This document shows positions 62,134 to 64,000 of a stretch of 64,000 bases of DNA, piece by piece. The stretch is from contig NZ_CP019038.1 in the NCBI RefSeq assembly GCF_001941825.1, positions 2,914,001-2,978,000 on the forward strand, in the 5' to 3' direction. The number at the start of each line of letters is the position of its first letter. Position 1 is the stretch's first letter. The stretch comes from Massilia putida. GTDB lineage: Bacteria > Pseudomonadota > Gammaproteobacteria > Burkholderiales > Burkholderiaceae_D. A program made the translations under genes and the position numbers. The notes below the pieces were generated by a model. The model was not told the DNA's origin and did not search any database. It was given only the letters and a program-made list of their open reading frames with translations.

Positions 62134-64000
62134 TCAATACTCGACCGCGACTTCTTTCGCGCCAAGGTGCAATTCGAGCGCGTATTTCAGTTCGTCCGAC
62201 GGCGCCACGCGCCAGGCGTCGCCCAGCTGCAGCGTGCACGGGATGCCCTGCGGCGTCACGCGCAGGCTGACCGGCAGGCCGTTCTCGTGGCGGTAAGGCT
62301 GCAGGATCTCGGCCAGCTTCGCCGGCGCGATGGTGCAGGCCACGTCCATCTCCAGCTTGTGGCCGTACTGGATGCGCGCCGTCGCGATGTCGAACGCCTT
62401 CTCCGCCGTGATGCGCAGGCCGCCGTTGAAGCGGTCTTCCGACACCTTGCCGACGACGAGCAGGAATTCGTCTTCGCGGAAGATGTTCTTGTTCGCTTCG
62501 AACAGCTCGTTGTAGATCGTGACCTCGACGACGCCGGACTTGTCGTCCAGCGAAACGATGAGGATCTTGCCGCGCTGCGTGAGCTGCGTGCGCACGCCCG
62601 TGATCACGCCGCACAGCATGCGCGGATCGCGCGACGGTTCCAGGTCCTTCAGCTTCGTCTTGGCGAAGCGGCGCACTTCCTGCGCGTACGAGTCGAACAT
62701 ATGGCCCGACAGGTAGTAGCCCAGCGCGGTCTTCTCCTCGGACAGCTTCTGGCGGTCCGTCCACGGCGTCGCCTTCACGTAGTCGGGCGGCGCGACGAGG
62801 TCGGAATCGTCGCCGCCGAACAGGCTCACCTGGTTCGCGGACGCCGCGGCCTGGTCGGCCACTTCGACCGCGAACGCCACGGAGGCCAGCAGCACGGCGC
62901 GGTCGACGCCGAAGCAATCCATCGCGCCCGCGCGGATCAGCGATTCGATCGTGCGGCGGTTGATCTGCTTGCGGTCGACGCGCTTGCAGAAGTCGAACAA
63001 GTCCTTGAACTTCCCGCCCGATTCGCGCGCCGCGATGATCGCCTCGATCGCGCCCTGCCCCGCGCCTTTCACGCCGCCGAGACCGTAGCGGATGTTCTTC
63101 ACGGGCTTGCCCGTGACGGACGGCGGCGGGCCTTCCGGCGTGAAGCGGAACTGCGATTCGTTGACGTCCGGCGGCAGAATCGTCAGGCCGCACATGTCGA
63201 TCGAATCCTCGACCAGGATCTTGATCTTGTCCGTGTCTTCCATGGCCAGCGACATGTTGGCTGCCATGAACGCGGCGGTGTGGTGGACCTTCAGGTAGGC
63301 CGTGTGATACGACAGCAGCGCGTACGCGGCCGCGTGCGACTTGTTGAAGCCGTAGCCCGCGAACTTCTCCATCAGGTCGAAGATCTCGTCGGCCTTTTCC
63401 TGCGACAGGCCGTCCTTCGCGGCGCCGGCGCGGAAGATCTCGCGGTGCTGCGCCATCTCTTCCGGCTTTTTCTTACCCATCGCGCGGCGCAGCATGTCCG
63501 CGCCGCCCAGCGAGTAGCCGCCGACGATCTGCGCCATCTGCATCACCTGCTCCTGATAGACCATGATGCCGTAGGTCTCGGACAGGATGCTCTCTGTTCT
63601 CGGATCGGGATAGTCGAACTTCTCGCCGTGTTTCCGTTTGCAGAAGTCGGGGATCAGGTCCATCGGGCCCGGACGGTACAGCGCCACGAGCGCGATGATG
63701 TCCTCGAAGCGGTCGGGGCGCGCATCCTTCAGCATGCCCTGCATGCCGCGGCTTTCAAGCTGGAACACGGCGACGGTCTTCGCATCCGTCAGCAGTTTAT
63801 AGGTCGACCGGTCCGTCAGCGGCAGCTTGGCGAGATCGAAATCCTTGTCGGCCGGATCGAGCGCACGGATGTAGTTGACGGCGCGGTCGAGGATGGTCAG
63901 CGTGGTCAGGCCCAGGAAGTCGAACTTCACCAGGCCGGCCGCTTCGACGTCGTCCTTGTCGTACTGCGACACGACGCCGGCGTCGCCGCCCTGCGTGTAC
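62134..64000 (-). CDS. dnaE: DNA polymerase III alpha subunit, C-terminal part
   Basis: The last 621 or so codons of the replicative polymerase; the 5' half lies beyond the right edge and the frame is open there. KFDFLGLTTLTILDRA near the edge contains the third catalytic Asp (Asp555 in E. coli). Then come the fingers (TYGIMVYQEQVMQMAQIVGG), GYGFNKSHAAAYALLSYHTA, the HhH region with YGLGGVKGAGQGAIEAII, the OB fold (MLCGVITGVRTQLTQRGK, FLSLDDKSG-like segment IVSLDDKSGVVEVTIY) and a C-terminal tau-binding-type domain. No break or insertion is seen. Confidence 0.96.
   Translation of the reverse strand, partial: YTQGGDAGVVSQYDKDDVEAAGLVKFDFLGLTTLTILDRAVNYIRALDPADKDFDLAKLPLTDRSTYKLLTDAKTVAVFQLESRGMQGMLKDARPDRFEDIIALVALYRPGPMDLIPDFCKRKHGEKFDYPDPRTESILSETYGIMVYQEQVMQMAQIVGGYSLGGADMLRRAMGKKKPEEMAQHREIFRAGAAKDGLSQEKADEIFDLMEKFAGYGFNKSHAAAYALLSYHTAYLKVHHTAAFMAANMSLAMEDTDKIKILVEDSIDMCGLTILPPDVNESQFRFTPEGPPPSVTGKPVKNIRYGLGGVKGAGQGAIEAIIAARESGGKFKDLFDFCKRVDRKQINRRTIESLIRAGAMDCFGVDRAVLLASVAFAVEVADQAAASANQVSLFGGDDSDLVAPPDYVKATPWTDRQKLSEEKTALGYYLSGHMFDSYAQEVRRFAKTKLKDLEPSRDPRMLCGVITGVRTQLTQRGKILIVSLDDKSGVVEVTIYNELFEANKNIFREDEFLLVVGKVSEDRFNGGLRITAEKAFDIATARIQYGHKLEMDVACTIAPAKLAEILQPYRHENGLPVSLRVTPQGIPCTLQLGDAWRVAPSDELKYALELHLGAKEVAVEY

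Overview
The window is GC-rich, densely packed chromosomal DNA that looks like a Gram-negative betaproteobacterium of the family Oxalobacteraceae (Massilia/Telluria/Duganella type). Three things support this: the gene order yebC-purD-hemF-nadD-rsfS-rlmH-maf-rng, LPS core genes (waaF, msbA, waaL), and a PEP-CTERM protein with its VPLPGTL sorting signal. The genus is inferred from gene content and style, not from a marker gene. I see one tRNA (Thr, CGT anticodon), no rRNA, no CRISPR array, and no intact insertion sequence or prophage.

Layout. 1-1013: 3' part of lplT. 1188-8480: four co-directional genes, namely two tandem secreted M1-type zinc peptidases, a DUF6702 protein and a TonB-dependent receptor; the last three overlap. 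8528-15006: a 2OG-Fe dioxygenase, a DUF1800/DUF1501 secreted pair on the minus strand, and a divergent secreted Asp-box beta-propeller protein. 15070-18867: a YqjD-like membrane-anchored protein, then an SGNH-like protein and an MBOAT O-acyltransferase. 19054-23138: tRNA-Thr, fbp, pepN. 23359-27546: a DUF4136 lipoprotein, a four-gene minus-strand operon (EamA transporter, mgsA, quinone oxidoreductase, 48-aa membrane protein), and a DUF2182 protein behind a possible leader peptide.

27642-38555 holds the housekeeping cluster yebC-purD / hemF-nadD-rsfS-rlmH-maf-rng. It is interrupted between purD and hemF by about 3.9 kb carrying a decayed GIY-YIG gene, repeats, a PEP-CTERM protein and a GH74 family lipoprotein. 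38857-39960 is a family 9 glycosyltransferase. 40070-49493 is a seven-gene minus-strand run: OFA (oxalate/formate) transporter, NADH-linked formate dehydrogenase with fused FdsG-FdsB and a separate FdsA, the maturation protein FdhD, and a TupBCA tungstate ABC transporter. Four start/stop overlaps tie parts of it together. The arrangement suggests one unit that imports formate, oxidises it to CO2 with NADH production, matures the cofactor enzyme and supplies its metal. An acyl-CoA ligase diverges from it at 49603.

51268-62133: a small conserved-looking protein, a GH1-RmlD fusion enzyme, a DUF535 (VirK/YbjX) protein, the LPS genes waaF-msbA-waaL, a GT2 glycosyltransferase and a chemotaxis receptor whose 3' end overlaps it. 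62134-64000 is the C-terminal part of dnaE, cut by the window edge.

Many intergenic gaps hold short palindromic repeats of two families. Family A has a CATTCCCGCG-type core and sits in pairs between convergent genes. Family B has a GTGGGCAC/GTGCCCAC core followed by CGCGTTCAAC and sits mainly between co-directional genes. The most interesting items are the formate dehydrogenase-tungstate transporter operon, the GH1-RmlD fusion and the tandem peptidase/TonB-receptor locus.
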